18,516 nt of DNA from Candidatus Jorgensenbacteria bacterium GWA1_54_12 (GCA_001779505.1 MFKH01000007.1:1-18516), one strand, 5' to 3'. Positions 1 to 6,854 are shown, numbered from the stretch's first letter. The notes: generated by a model from the letters alone, not told the origin. Translations and numbers: made by a program.

Positions 1-2
1 AG

Positions 3-857
3 TTTGTCACCAACCCCCTTCTGCGGAATATTTTGGGGCAGCAGCGTTCGGCGATTGACATGCGCGAGGTAATGGATCAGGGGAAGATACTTATCGTCAA
101 TCTGTCTAAAGGGCATGTCGGTGAAGACAATACGGCGCTCCTCGGCGCGCTTATCGTTACCAAGCTCCAGCTCGCGGCTATGTCGCGGAGCGGCATGTCA
201 ACGAACGAGATGCGCGATTTCATCCTGTATGTTGACGAGTTCCAGAACTTCGCTACGGACTCGTTTGCCAACATCCTCTCCGAGGCGCGGAAGTATCGCC
301 TGAATCTGGTTTTGGCTCACCAGTACGTGAACCAGCTCGTGACCGAGGCGGGCAACACGCGCGTCCGCGACGCCATTTTCGGGAATGTGGGAACGCTGGC
401 AAGTTTCCGGGTCGGCGCGGCCGACGCCGAGTTTCTGGAGAAAGAATTCGCACCGGAGTACTCGGAACACGACCTGGTAAATCTTTCTAAGTACCACATC
501 ATGATCAAACTCATGATTGACGGCATTGCGTCGCGTTCGTTTTCGGCGATAACATTCCCGCCGGCGGCTTCACCGGCATATTCGCCGCGCGAAACCATTA
601 TTGAACTCTCGCGCCGGAAATACGGGTCGCCCCGCGCATATGTGGAACAGAAAATTCGCGATGAGTGGCAGGGTACCGGCTCCGCGGCGGGACAAGTTGC
701 CGCCCGCGCGGAGCGGGGAATACACGAAACATTGAAACGCGAAACCGAGCGCGCTCCGGCACGGCCGCCTCGCCATCGCCCCGAGCGGCGGGATGTTGAT
801 GTGAAGGCGCTTCGCGACGTTTTGGAAGACGCCTTGCGCGGTAAAGATTCCAATTAG
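3..857 (+). CDS. TraG/VirD4-like type IV secretion ATPase, C-terminal part (5' end outside window)
   Basis: The reading frame is open from base 3, so the gene begins upstream. The visible ~284 residues read as the C-terminal half of a TraG/TraD/VirD4-type ATPase, the membrane-associated motor of DNA or protein export machines. Seen: a hydrophobic strand followed by a Walker B-like YVDEFQNF about 75 residues in, then a helix and the strand LNLVLAHQYVNQL, the usual arrangement after Walker B in the TraM-recognition/AAA domain of this family. The last ~80 residues are charged, Arg/Pro-rich and probably disordered. The Walker A motif lies outside the window. Such ATPases are widespread in Patescibacteria, where the exported substrate is unknown. 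The gene ends tail-to-tail on efp with a four-base overlap (TAG on + at 855-857, TAA on - at 856-854). Family call fairly firm; role inferred. Confidence 0.8.
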   Translation, partial: FVTNPLLRNILGQQRSAIDMREVMDQGKILIVNLSKGHVGEDNTALLGALIVTKLQLAAMSRSGMSTNEMRDFILYVDEFQNFATDSFANILSEARKYRLNLVLAHQYVNQLVTEAGNTRVRDAIFGNVGTLASFRVGAADAEFLEKEFAPEYSEHDLVNLSKYHIMIKLMIDGIASRSFSAITFPPAASPAYSPRETIIELSRRKYGSPRAYVEQKIRDEWQGTGSAAGQVAARAERGIHETLKRETERAPARPPRHRPERRDVDVKALRDVLEDALRGKDSN

Positions 858-1420
858 ACTCGTTCCGTATATGTGCCGGTGTCGGTATTGACGCGAATCA
901 CGTCGCCGGCTTCCACAAAGAGCGGGACGGTTACCTTGAGGCCCGTTTCGGTCGTCACGGTTTTGTTCCCGCCGCTTGCGGTGTTTCCTTTGATGCGCGG
1001 AGGCGCTTCGGTTACCGTGAGGTCCATTTTGATAGGGAGGCGGACGGCGGTTGGCTTGTCTTCAAACGTCACGACCGTCACTTCGAGATTAGGGATGAGA
1101 TACTGCACGGCATTCCCTAGAACATCTTTTTTGAGCGCGAAGCGAACGCTTGGATTTGCAGCATCCTTGAACCAATATTCTCCGGTCTGCGCTTTTGCAT
1201 AAACAAAGATTGCCTGGCTCGTCCCGATTTCGGCTTCGGTATACGTATCGCTCTGGTGCGCGCGGTGTTCCTTCGTTTTGCCGGTTATGAGATTTCTCAA
1301 AATGAGCTGGGCAATCGGCCTGCCTTGCTGTTTTCTGATAAAGTTGTATTCAACGACGACGTATGGTTCGCCGTCTATAATGAAAGAAACACCCGGCTTT
1401 AATTCGTTGAAACTCAGCAT
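854..1420 (-). CDS. efp: Translation elongation factor P
   Basis: 188 residues, the normal EF-P length. EF-P binds between the ribosomal P and E sites and relieves stalling at polyproline. The start at 1420 gives MLSFNELKPG, the expected N-terminus; in-frame extension upstream to 1597 has no EF-P character. The KOW-like N domain is followed by two OB domains ending in TDTGTYTERV, the usual EF-P ending. In the domain I tip loop the sequence is FIRKQQGRPIAQ; aligned with E. coli FVKPGKGQAFAR, the residue at the modified Lys34 position is Gln32, so the known lysylation, hydroxylation or rhamnosylation chemistries would not apply. Last gene of the leftward run after comEC, 82 bases downstream of it, with its own possible promoter. 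No Shine-Dalgarno is evident. Identification is firm. Confidence 0.96.
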   Translation of the reverse strand: MLSFNELKPGVSFIIDGEPYVVVEYNFIRKQQGRPIAQLILRNLITGKTKEHRAHQSDTYTEAEIGTSQAIFVYAKAQTGEYWFKDAANPSVRFALKKDVLGNAVQYLIPNLEVTVVTFEDKPTAVRLPIKMDLTVTEAPPRIKGNTASGGNKTVTTETGLKVTVPLFVEAGDVIRVNTDTGTYTERV

Positions 1421-1447
1421 GCCAAATATGTCTAAAGTTACGAGTTG

Positions 1448-1476
1448 AGTGTAACGAAACGAAGTAAGTTTAGCAA
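1448..1476 (-). promoter_or_regulatory. Possible efp promoter
   Basis: On the minus strand TTGCTA (1476-1471) and TACACT (1453-1448) are separated by exactly 17 bases, each matching four of six consensus positions. Transcription would start about 20 bases before the efp ATG at 1420. It lies in the 82-base gap between comEC and efp. The boxes are weak, so this is tentative. Confidence 0.3.
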
Positions 1477-1502
1477 CAGATACGGCATTCCGAGCGCCAG
1501 CG

Positions 1503-2858
1503 TCACCCGAAGAATTGGATGGTTGCAATAACATACGCGAGCGGGGCGTGAAGGAGAAATCCAAGAGGAAGCGCCAGGGGATATGCAACAATACCAACGA
1601 AGGCCGTTATGAAACCCATAAGCATAATGCCGGGAATGAGCCAGAGAACGGCAAGGTTTGCCGGGACGGCGGCAAGGGGAACGGCGCCGAACTGCGCGAT
1701 GAGAAGCGGCGCGACGGCAAGTTGAGCCGAAACAGTCGTCAGGAGATTTTCTTTCCATGACAGGAATCCTTTGTTTTTGAATTTGGAGAGGCGCTTCACG
1801 AGGGGACGAACGTATACGATGCCGAGGAGCGCAAGAAACGAGAGCTGGAATCCGGCATCAAAAACGAGCATTTTTGGGTTTGCAAGCACCATAAGCGCGG
1901 CGGTTGCGGCAATCGCCGTGCTTTGGTCGCGTGTGCGCCCCACGTTAAGCGCGGCCGCACCAATGAAACCCATCACCGCCGCACGAACGACTGATGCTTC
2001 GGCGCCGGTCATGAGAACAAAGAGCGCAATTATGCCAATGCTTATGGCGAGCGCCGTGCGGCGCCCGAAGAGCGCAAGGCACGCCGTCATGACGAGCGAA
2101 GCGACGATTGCGACATTGTATCCGGACAGAGCCACAAGGTGCATCGTGCCGCTCCGGCGCATGGCGTTCACGAGGTCTGCGCCGAGTCCGCCATATCCTC
2201 CTAAGGTAACACCGTTTACGAGCGCCGCCTCGTCGGACGGGAGTATGCGGATGAGTGCGTCACGGAACGCATTGCGCACTGCATACAGGCGCCCACGGAC
2301 ACCTACGCGCGCGCCGCGAGCCGTTATCTGAACCGCCGGAAACGAGAGTGTGCCGTGCACGCCCCGCCGCATGAGGTTGCCGCGACGCCCAAGCGTTTCA
2401 GGATACGTGACGGTGCCGCGGATGAGAACTTCGTCGCCGTACGAAACTTTTGGGTACATTCTCCCTCTCACGAGGTAACGGTGCCCGGGAGCCTTACCTT
2501 GAACGACAAATTCCTGCCTGCCGCCCGCGACGTAAGGATTGCTTATGATGAGCCCCCTCATGTCGAGTGCTTCGTAACGGGGAGGAGCCGTGTTTTTGTA
2601 GCGCGCGGTGTGCCATGTGTCGTAGAGCGCGCCCAGGGCGGCGATTGAAACGATAACGGCGAAGACAAGGAATTTCCGCGAGCTTTCCGGCTTGCGTGCG
2701 AGAAGTTTGTGCCGCCGGGAAAAATGGAGGGCGATAAGGATGGCGACAGCGGGGAAAGCGGCTATGAGAATCCACCCCGCACCGATGCCAATGCTCGCCG
2801 CGCCGACTCCGAAGAGGAACGCAATACACCCAAGGCGGAAGGCAACGGCGGGATGCAT
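1503..2858 (-). CDS. comEC: ComEC/Rec2-family DNA uptake channel, competence domain only
   Basis: 451 residues. ComEC forms the inner-membrane channel through which single-stranded DNA enters during transformation. Seen: two or three hydrophobic N-terminal segments (about 8-45 and 62-80), a soluble beta-rich OB-like region (about 95-190) with VRGRMYPKVSYGDEVLIRG, then the competence domain with the signature GTMHLVALSGYNVAIVASL and many membrane helices. The protein stops after the last helices; the metallo-beta-lactamase domain that completes full-length ComEC (usually 700-800 residues) is absent. A ComEC-type hydrolase is encoded separately at 5418 on the other strand. The start at 2858 lies three bases after the mnmA stop, so the two are probably co-transcribed. 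Family firm; whether the split parts work together is inferred. Confidence 0.88.
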   Translation of the reverse strand: MHPAVAFRLGCIAFLFGVGAASIGIGAGWILIAAFPAVAILIALHFSRRHKLLARKPESSRKFLVFAVIVSIAALGALYDTWHTARYKNTAPPRYEALDMRGLIISNPYVAGGRQEFVVQGKAPGHRYLVRGRMYPKVSYGDEVLIRGTVTYPETLGRRGNLMRRGVHGTLSFPAVQITARGARVGVRGRLYAVRNAFRDALIRILPSDEAALVNGVTLGGYGGLGADLVNAMRRSGTMHLVALSGYNVAIVASLVMTACLALFGRRTALAISIGIIALFVLMTGAEASVVRAAVMGFIGAAALNVGRTRDQSTAIAATAALMVLANPKMLVFDAGFQLSFLALLGIVYVRPLVKRLSKFKNKGFLSWKENLLTTVSAQLAVAPLLIAQFGAVPLAAVPANLAVLWLIPGIMLMGFITAFVGIVAYPLALPLGFLLHAPLAYVIATIQFFG

Positions 2859-2861
2859 GCG

Positions 2862-3892
2862 TCAAACAATGATGCCTCCGCCGAGGACTTTTCCGCGCGA
2901 GTCGTAAAAGACCGCTGACTGCCCCGGTGTTACGAAGCGCTGGGGCTTCTGGGGGATAAGCGCGTAATCGCCATCCTCTTTCCGAAGCGTTGCCGCAAAG
3001 AGCGGCTGGCGGTAGCGGATGCGGGCGCGAATTTTTGTTGGTCTGCGGATTTGCCGCATGAGATTCACGTCAGCGAGTCCGATTTCATTCTTAAAGAGTG
3101 CCGGGTCATTTTCGTTTGCGACGGCGGTCAGCGTATTTTCGGCAATGTTTTTGTTTACGATGTACATTCTCTTTCCTGTCGTGAGCTTCAAGCCGTGGCG
3201 TTGGCCGATGGTGTAGAGGTGCGCGCCCTCATGTGTGCCGAGTGTCGAACCGTCAGGTGACACAACCACACCTTCCCGCGCGGGAAGGTATTCTTTCAGG
3301 AAGTCACGAATGCTGACTTTCCCCAAAAAGCAGATGCCCTGCGAGTCTTTTTTATCGGCGGTCGGGAGTCCTGCCGCGCGCGCGAGCGCGCGGACCTTGG
3401 GTTTCACATAATCGCCGATGGGGAAGAAGCAGTGCGCGAGCTGTTCCTGCGTCAGGGTCCAGAGGAAATATGACTGGTCTTTATTTTTGTCCCGCGCTTC
3501 GGCGAGAACATTGCCGCGTTTCTGGACGTAGTGCCCGGTTGCAACATAATCCGCACCCATAGAAAGCGCTTTTTTCAAGAAGAGCCCGAATTTGATTTCG
3601 CGGTTGCACATAACATCAGGGTTCGGCGTCATGCCCGCCGCGTACGCTTTAATCATGTAGCTCACCACTTTTTCTTTGTATTCTTCTTCAAGGTCAAAAA
3701 CGTAGAAGGGGATGCCGAGGTGCGCCGCGACGCGGCGGGCGTCTTCGGCATCCTGTGCCGCACAGCCGTCTACGTTAAAGCATTTCAAAAAGACGCCGGT
3801 GACGTCATACCCGCGTTTTTTGAGGAGCATAGCCGCAACCGAAGAGTCCACCCCTCCGGAGAGGCCGACAAAAACTTTTTCTTTCGTGCCAT
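2862..3892 (-). CDS. mnmA: tRNA-specific 2-thiouridylase MnmA, apparent frameshift at 5' end
   Basis: MnmA uses ATP and a persulfide sulfur to thiolate U34 of tRNA Lys/Glu/Gln. Seen: PP-loop VFVGLSGGVDSS, first catalytic Cys in NPDVMCN, second in SQGICF, and a C-terminal beta-barrel ending LGGGIIV. The frame holding the PP-loop has no ATG, GTG or TTG between the upstream stop at 3974-3972 and the V of GGVDS; starting at that GTG (3851) would remove the ATP site. An ATG at 3892 reads MARKKK in another frame, and a one-base insertion or a -1 shift in the A5 or T5 run (about 3880-3871) joins it as MARKKKVFVGLSGGVDSS, a natural MnmA N-terminus (343 residues). I therefore take the gene to 3892. 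Possible causes are an assembly indel, a real mutation or programmed frameshifting. Product identity is firm; the start is not. Confidence 0.88.
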
Positions 3893-3930
3893 GAGAAAAA
3901 TAGTGTACCGAGGACCTATTTTTAGCAATT

Positions 3931-3967
3931 TTCCCAATACAAGGTTTACGAAACCTTGTATTGGGAA
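3931..3967. repeat. Palindromic repeat, 17-bp perfect stem (copy 1)
   Basis: An inverted repeat with arms TTCCCAATACAAGGTTT and AAACCTTGTATTGGGAA around the three-base loop ACG. A further GCA/TGC pairing (3925-3927 with 3968-3970) is possible across a bulge. It lies between the rdgB-like stop and the mnmA start. Its inner 26 bases (3936-3961) recur exactly at 5995-6020. No T-tract follows on either strand, so it does not look like a classical terminator; a mobile REP-like element or an mRNA processing/stability hairpin fits better. Confidence 0.75.
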
Positions 3968-3971
3968 TGCT

Positions 3972-4595
3972 TTAGAATACGTCAGGGAGCGAGGCGATGA
4001 ATTTGGCAAGCTCGTCGCCGATTTGCCGTTGCCAGAAAGCAGCACGCTCACCGGGCGTCATTTCGGAAACGTATGTTCCGCTCTCGGGATCAATCTGGAG
4101 GGATTCCAAGGGGTACCCCGGGAGCCTGACGGGACTTGGCACGCTGATAAGACGGCGCGGTGAGACAATCGTTGTCACGGCAATTCCTCCCGTGTGCGTC
4201 GCAACACACACGCCGTACTCCCATCGTCCTATCACCCCGTCGCCCAGGCTTTCTATAAGGGGAATAAAGTGCTCAAGCAATTCTTGGTCAGTCAATCTCC
4301 CCGCGTGCCCTTTCATCCTTCTCATATGGACTCCCGGCTGTTCGTTGTCGGGAAGGCCGTTGAGATACAAGGCGTTGTCCACGGAGAGAACTGGCCGGTT
4401 TATCGCCCGAGCATATGCATGCGCTTTCGCGCGGGCGTTCTCGCATGCCGAGTTACCGTTCTCCGGGACATCGGGAAGCGTGCCCGCGTCCACTATCTCC
4501 GTGATGCCGGTAACCGTGATGCCCGTCGGCGCGAGCGCTCCGCGCATCTGCTCAAGCTTTGCTGGGTTTGTGGTGCCGAAAATTATCTCCTTCAT
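3972..4595 (-). CDS. RdgB/HAM1-like non-canonical purine NTP pyrophosphatase
   Basis: 207 residues, close to family length. The family hydrolyses ITP, dITP and XTP to monophosphates, cleaning the nucleotide pool. Seen: the N-terminal phosphate-binding motif GTTNPAKL (residues 7-14; family form TxNxxK), PENG and ENARAKA (about 44-58), and SVDNALYLNGL, whose Asp73 matches the catalytic Asp of ADDSGL in E. coli RdgB. The C-terminal base-binding SHR motif of canonical RdgB is not evident; the matching place reads ERAAFWQRQIG. The protein is therefore a divergent member and its substrate could differ. The start is supported by the Shine-Dalgarno AGAAGGAG, 6 bases before the ATG. First gene of the leftward run with mnmA, comEC and efp. 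Family likely, specificity unsure. Confidence 0.8.
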   Translation of the reverse strand: MKEIIFGTTNPAKLEQMRGALAPTGITVTGITEIVDAGTLPDVPENGNSACENARAKAHAYARAINRPVLSVDNALYLNGLPDNEQPGVHMRRMKGHAGRLTDQELLEHFIPLIESLGDGVIGRWEYGVCVATHTGGIAVTTIVSPRRLISVPSPVRLPGYPLESLQIDPESGTYVSEMTPGERAAFWQRQIGDELAKFIASLPDVF

Positions 4596-4645
4596 AATAT
4601 CTCCTTCTGTGCGGTACTAAAGCCAACTGTATACCGAGGGGTGAT

Positions 4646-4675
4646 TTGCCACAAGAGAGAGGAGTGGTGTACGAT
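4646..4675 (+). promoter_or_regulatory. Possible promoter of the HAD gene
   Basis: TTGCCA (4646-4651, five of six matches) and TACGAT (4670-4675, four of six) are spaced 18 bases apart. The predicted start near 4682 leaves a leader of about 20 bases carrying the AAGGAGGT ribosome site. It lies in the 105-base gap shared with the divergent rdgB-like gene. Confidence 0.4.
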
Positions 4676-4700
4676 TTTGGGCAGTACAAGGAGGTGCGGA

Positions 4701-5381
4701 ATGAGTGTAGATGGAATGCCGCGCCTTGTCATTTCTGACTGGGACGGCACGGTTACAAAGTTTTTGTTGTCCCGCTTGCTGGAACACCAAAAACGGGCGG
4801 CGCGCCTATGCGGCCTGCCGATTGCGCCGATTGTGCGCCTCGAGGCATACGAACGGAACGGAGGGAGGCCGTATGCGAGTTTTGATGAGGCGGTCGCCGG
4901 TTTCTGGCCGAATGCGAGCAGGATGCGGATCAAGGCGTTTGCACTCGCGTTCTGCCTTGAGGAACTCGTCGGGGCGTACCCAGCTGTTTGGGGGGCGGCG
5001 CGTGCTCTCTCGGCGCTTCGCTCACAGGGAGTCCCGCTCGCGCTTTGCACGAGCCGCGACCCCGTAACCCTTGGCGTTCACCTCGCGTTCGCGGGTGTGC
5101 GGCCGTGGTGGTTTGAGGCAATCGTAACGGGCATTCACCGCTACCAGAAGCCAGACCCGCATGTCCTGAGGCCAATATTCCGGAAAGTGCGGGTTGAGCC
5201 GGAACGTGCTCTCTTTGTCGGCGATACGCCGACGGACTGGGAGACTGCGTGCAGGGCAGGAGTTCCTTTCGTGGGAGTTCTTACGGGACTTACGTCCCGG
5301 GAGGGGTTCAAAAAGTGCGGAGTGCCCGAAGGGCGCATCGCAAACACCCTTCCGGAGGCACTCCATCGGTTTTGCGGCTAG
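4701..5381 (+). CDS. HAD-superfamily hydrolase (phosphatase)
   Basis: 226 residues. HAD phosphatases hydrolyse small phosphate esters through an Asp nucleophile. All four motifs are visible: I SDWDGT (nucleophile Asp13, acid Asp15), II LCTSRDP (about 115-120), III Lys in YQKPDP (about 148), IV FVGDTPTDWE (about 172-180). The helical cap between motifs I and II resembles phosphoglycolate phosphatase or 5'-nucleotidase types; the substrate cannot be told from sequence. The ATG at 4701 is chosen over the long upstream extension because AAGGAGGT ends seven bases before it and the HAD fold begins at once. The stop codon (5379-5381) lies within the left arm of a strong terminator, so the gene is probably monocistronic. 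Family call firm. Confidence 0.85.
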   Translation: MSVDGMPRLVISDWDGTVTKFLLSRLLEHQKRAARLCGLPIAPIVRLEAYERNGGRPYASFDEAVAGFWPNASRMRIKAFALAFCLEELVGAYPAVWGAARALSALRSQGVPLALCTSRDPVTLGVHLAFAGVRPWWFEAIVTGIHRYQKPDPHVLRPIFRKVRVEPERALFVGDTPTDWETACRAGVPFVGVLTGLTSREGFKKCGVPEGRIANTLPEALHRFCG

Positions 5382-5403
5382 CCACGGGGCTAGCCGTTTT
5401 TTT
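5375..5403 (+). terminator. Rho-independent terminator of the HAD gene
   Basis: A perfect 9-bp stem, CGGCTAGCC and GGCTAGCCG, around loop ACGG, is followed directly by seven T (5397-5403). The left arm contains the TAG stop of the HAD gene. Confidence 0.92.
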
Positions 5404-5411
5404 GTTATTAT
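5403..5411 (+). promoter_or_regulatory. Extended -10 element for the ComEC-type hydrolase gene
   Basis: TGTTATTAT matches the extended -10 form TGn plus a TATAAT-like hexamer. Six bases separate it from the ATG at 5418, so transcription would begin at or next to the start codon. Its first T is the last T of the preceding terminator. No Shine-Dalgarno is present. Confidence 0.5.
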
Positions 5412-5417
5412 CGGGTT

Positions 5418-6233
5418 ATGACCCCGCGCGAGAAACATGCCTCTTCCCTCGCGCTGTGCTTTCTCCTTCTCAATGTGTTCCTTCTTTTTCATGCGGTGCG
5501 TCCGGAAAAGAGCGGGTTCTATTTTTTGAATGTTGGCCAGGGAGACAGCGAGCTTATCCGCCTGCCGGGAGGGATTGATATTTTGGTTGACGGCGGACGG
5601 GCGGATGAAAGGGCGGTCAGGGAGATTGAGCGCATCCTGCCATTCTTTGACCGGTACATAGATCTCGTTGTTATGACGCATGCCGAGGCAGACCACTTCG
5701 GCGGGCTGACCGATGTTCTCGCGCGGTACAAGGTCGGCGCGTTTCTCTGGAATGGCGTACGGGGAACCGCCGCGTCGCTCGCCGACTTGGAAGAGAAACT
5801 CGCAGAACATCAGGTGCGCGTTGCGGAACTTGCCGCAGGCGACCGCATTCGTTATGGGGAGACGGTGTTTTATGTTATCTGGCCCGACGCATCTCGCGCC
5901 GAACGTTTGACGGGAAACGATGCGTCGCTTGTCATGCTGGCGCATGTCGGCGGCGTTAAGGCGTTCTTTACGGGCGATATCGGCTCCGCCGTTGAATACA
6001 AGGTTTACGAAACCTTGTATAGGGTGGATGTGCTGAAGGTGGCGCACCACGGTTCAAAAGATTCATCGTCACTGGAATTTCTGGAGAAAATACGGCCGAA
6101 CATTGCAGTCATAGAAGTTGGAGAAAATAGTTACGGTCATCCGGCGCCCGAAACATTGAAACGTCTTGCGGACGCGGGCGCGCGGATATATCGCACCGAT
6201 AGGGATGGTACTGTTGTCATACCGCTTGAATGA
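5418..6233 (+). CDS. Membrane-anchored ComEC-type metallo-beta-lactamase hydrolase
   Basis: 271 residues matching the C-terminal domain of ComEC, thought to degrade the non-transported DNA strand. Seen: a short basic N-terminus, one hydrophobic segment (about 9-27) that would anchor it with the enzyme outside, then VGQGDSELI, the metal site MTHAEADHFGG (His88, Glu90, Asp92, His93), FFTGDIG (about 185-190), KVAHHGSKDSS (His210, His211), and the family ending NSYGHPAPETLKRL with RTDRDG. Standing alone, it complements the channel-only comEC at 1503-2858. Residues 193-201 (EYKVYETLY) are encoded by the second copy of the palindromic repeat, in a variable helix between the GD and DVLKV motifs. The start is supported by the -10 box directly ahead. 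Family firm; partnership with ComEC inferred. Confidence 0.87.
   Translation: MTPREKHASSLALCFLLLNVFLLFHAVRPEKSGFYFLNVGQGDSELIRLPGGIDILVDGGRADERAVREIERILPFFDRYIDLVVMTHAEADHFGGLTDVLARYKVGAFLWNGVRGTAASLADLEEKLAEHQVRVAELAAGDRIRYGETVFYVIWPDASRAERLTGNDASLVMLAHVGGVKAFFTGDIGSAVEYKVYETLYRVDVLKVAHHGSKDSSSLEFLEKIRPNIAVIEVGENSYGHPAPETLKRLADAGARIYRTDRDGTVVIPLE
5996..6020. repeat. Palindromic repeat inside a coding region (copy 2)
   Basis: An 11-bp perfect stem (ATACAAGGTTT and AAACCTTGTAT) with loop ACG. With one more base on the left it is identical over 26 bases to copy 1 at 3936-3961. It is read in frame as EYKVYETLY of the ComEC-type hydrolase. Confidence 0.75.
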
Positions 6234-6237
6234 GGCA

Positions 6238-6257
6238 GAAACCTTGTGTAGAGTGGA
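6238..6257. repeat. Half copy of the palindromic repeat upstream of ndk
   Basis: GAAACCTTGTGTAGAGTGGA matches the right arm and right flank of copy 2 (6009-6028) at 18 of 20 positions by eye. It fills most of the 27-base gap between the hydrolase stop and the ndk ATG. The left arm is missing. It could also be a shared leader motif. Confidence 0.4.
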
Positions 6258-6260
6258 GCC

Positions 6261-6842
6261 ATGAGCCCAAAAGAAGAAAAAACATTTGTTCTCGTGAAGC
6301 CCGACGGCGTGCGAAAGGGCTTGGTCGGCGAAATCATTCGCCGCTTTGAACAGCGCGACCTTAAAATTGTGGCGCTTCAAATGTTCCGCCCGACGCGGGA
6401 AGAGATTGACGAACATTATCCGAAAGACGCCGCGTGGATATCTCGCTTGGGCGGGAAGACCCTGACGACGTACGAAAAGGCAGGGGTTGACCCTGTTGAA
6501 AAGCTTGGCACGAAGGACCAGCTCGAGATCGGCACAATGGTGCGCGGGTGGCTCATTGATTACATGACATCAGCCCCCTTGGTGAAGCTTGTGGTACAGG
6601 GACTTCATGCGGTAGACGTGGTGCGGAAGATCGCGGGGCCGACGATGCCGTACATGGCGGACATGGGGACCGTGAGGGGCGATTTTGCCATTGATTCGCC
6701 AGTTTTGGCGAATGTTGAGAAGCGGGCGGTTATGAACCTTCTCCACGCTTCGGAGACTTCCGAAGAGGCGGCGCACGAGATACAGCACTGGTTCGGCGAT
6801 TTTACCCCCTTTGAGTACAAGCGCTTTGGCGTTGACGAGTGA
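6261..6842 (+). CDS. ndk: Nucleoside diphosphate kinase with internal insertion
   Basis: 193 residues against a usual 135-150. NDK moves the gamma-phosphate of ATP to other nucleoside diphosphates through a phosphohistidine. Seen: KTFVLVKPDGVRKGLVGEII (7-26), YMTSAPLVKLVV (about 101-112), MGTVRGDFA (about 135-143) and the active-site NLLHASET with His152, followed by EIQHWF. The extra length is a block of roughly 33 residues at about 54-92, where typical NDKs have a short HKxxPFF stretch; it holds KTLTTYEKAGVDPVEKLG. The family PGT is MGT here and HGS is HAS. The half-repeat upstream leaves GGAG six bases before the ATG as a weak ribosome site. Probably co-transcribed with the hydrolase. Identity firm. 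Confidence 0.94.
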   Translation: MSPKEEKTFVLVKPDGVRKGLVGEIIRRFEQRDLKIVALQMFRPTREEIDEHYPKDAAWISRLGGKTLTTYEKAGVDPVEKLGTKDQLEIGTMVRGWLIDYMTSAPLVKLVVQGLHAVDVVRKIAGPTMPYMADMGTVRGDFAIDSPVLANVEKRAVMNLLHASETSEEAAHEIQHWFGDFTPFEYKRFGVDE

Positions 6843-6845
6843 GCG

Positions 6846-6854
6846 TGGTATACT
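6846..6854 (+). promoter_or_regulatory. Extended -10 promoter of the metG leader RNA
   Basis: TGGTATACT is an extended -10 with five of six hexamer matches, starting four bases after the ndk stop. A start six or seven bases further falls at 6861-6862, exactly the first base of the 13-bp stem that closes the downstream RNA. No good -35 at the right distance was found. Confidence 0.55.

Noticed and set aside
3931..3967. Rho-independent terminator for the rdgB-like gene
   Set aside because: The stem is strong but no T-tract follows on either strand, and an exact copy lies within a coding region.
3531..4163. 210-residue open frame on the plus strand
   Set aside because: Antisense to mnmA and the rdgB-like gene across the palindromic repeat; composition is that of a shadow frame.
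4194..4700. N-terminal extension of the HAD protein to a 395-residue frame
   Set aside because: It runs antisense through the rdgB-like gene and crosses its ribosome site; ATG 4701 has a perfect Shine-Dalgarno and starts the HAD fold.
5022..6050. 342-residue open frame on the minus strand
   Set aside because: It is antisense to the HAD gene, the terminator and the ComEC-type hydrolase, has low-complexity Arg/His/Pro composition and no family resemblance.
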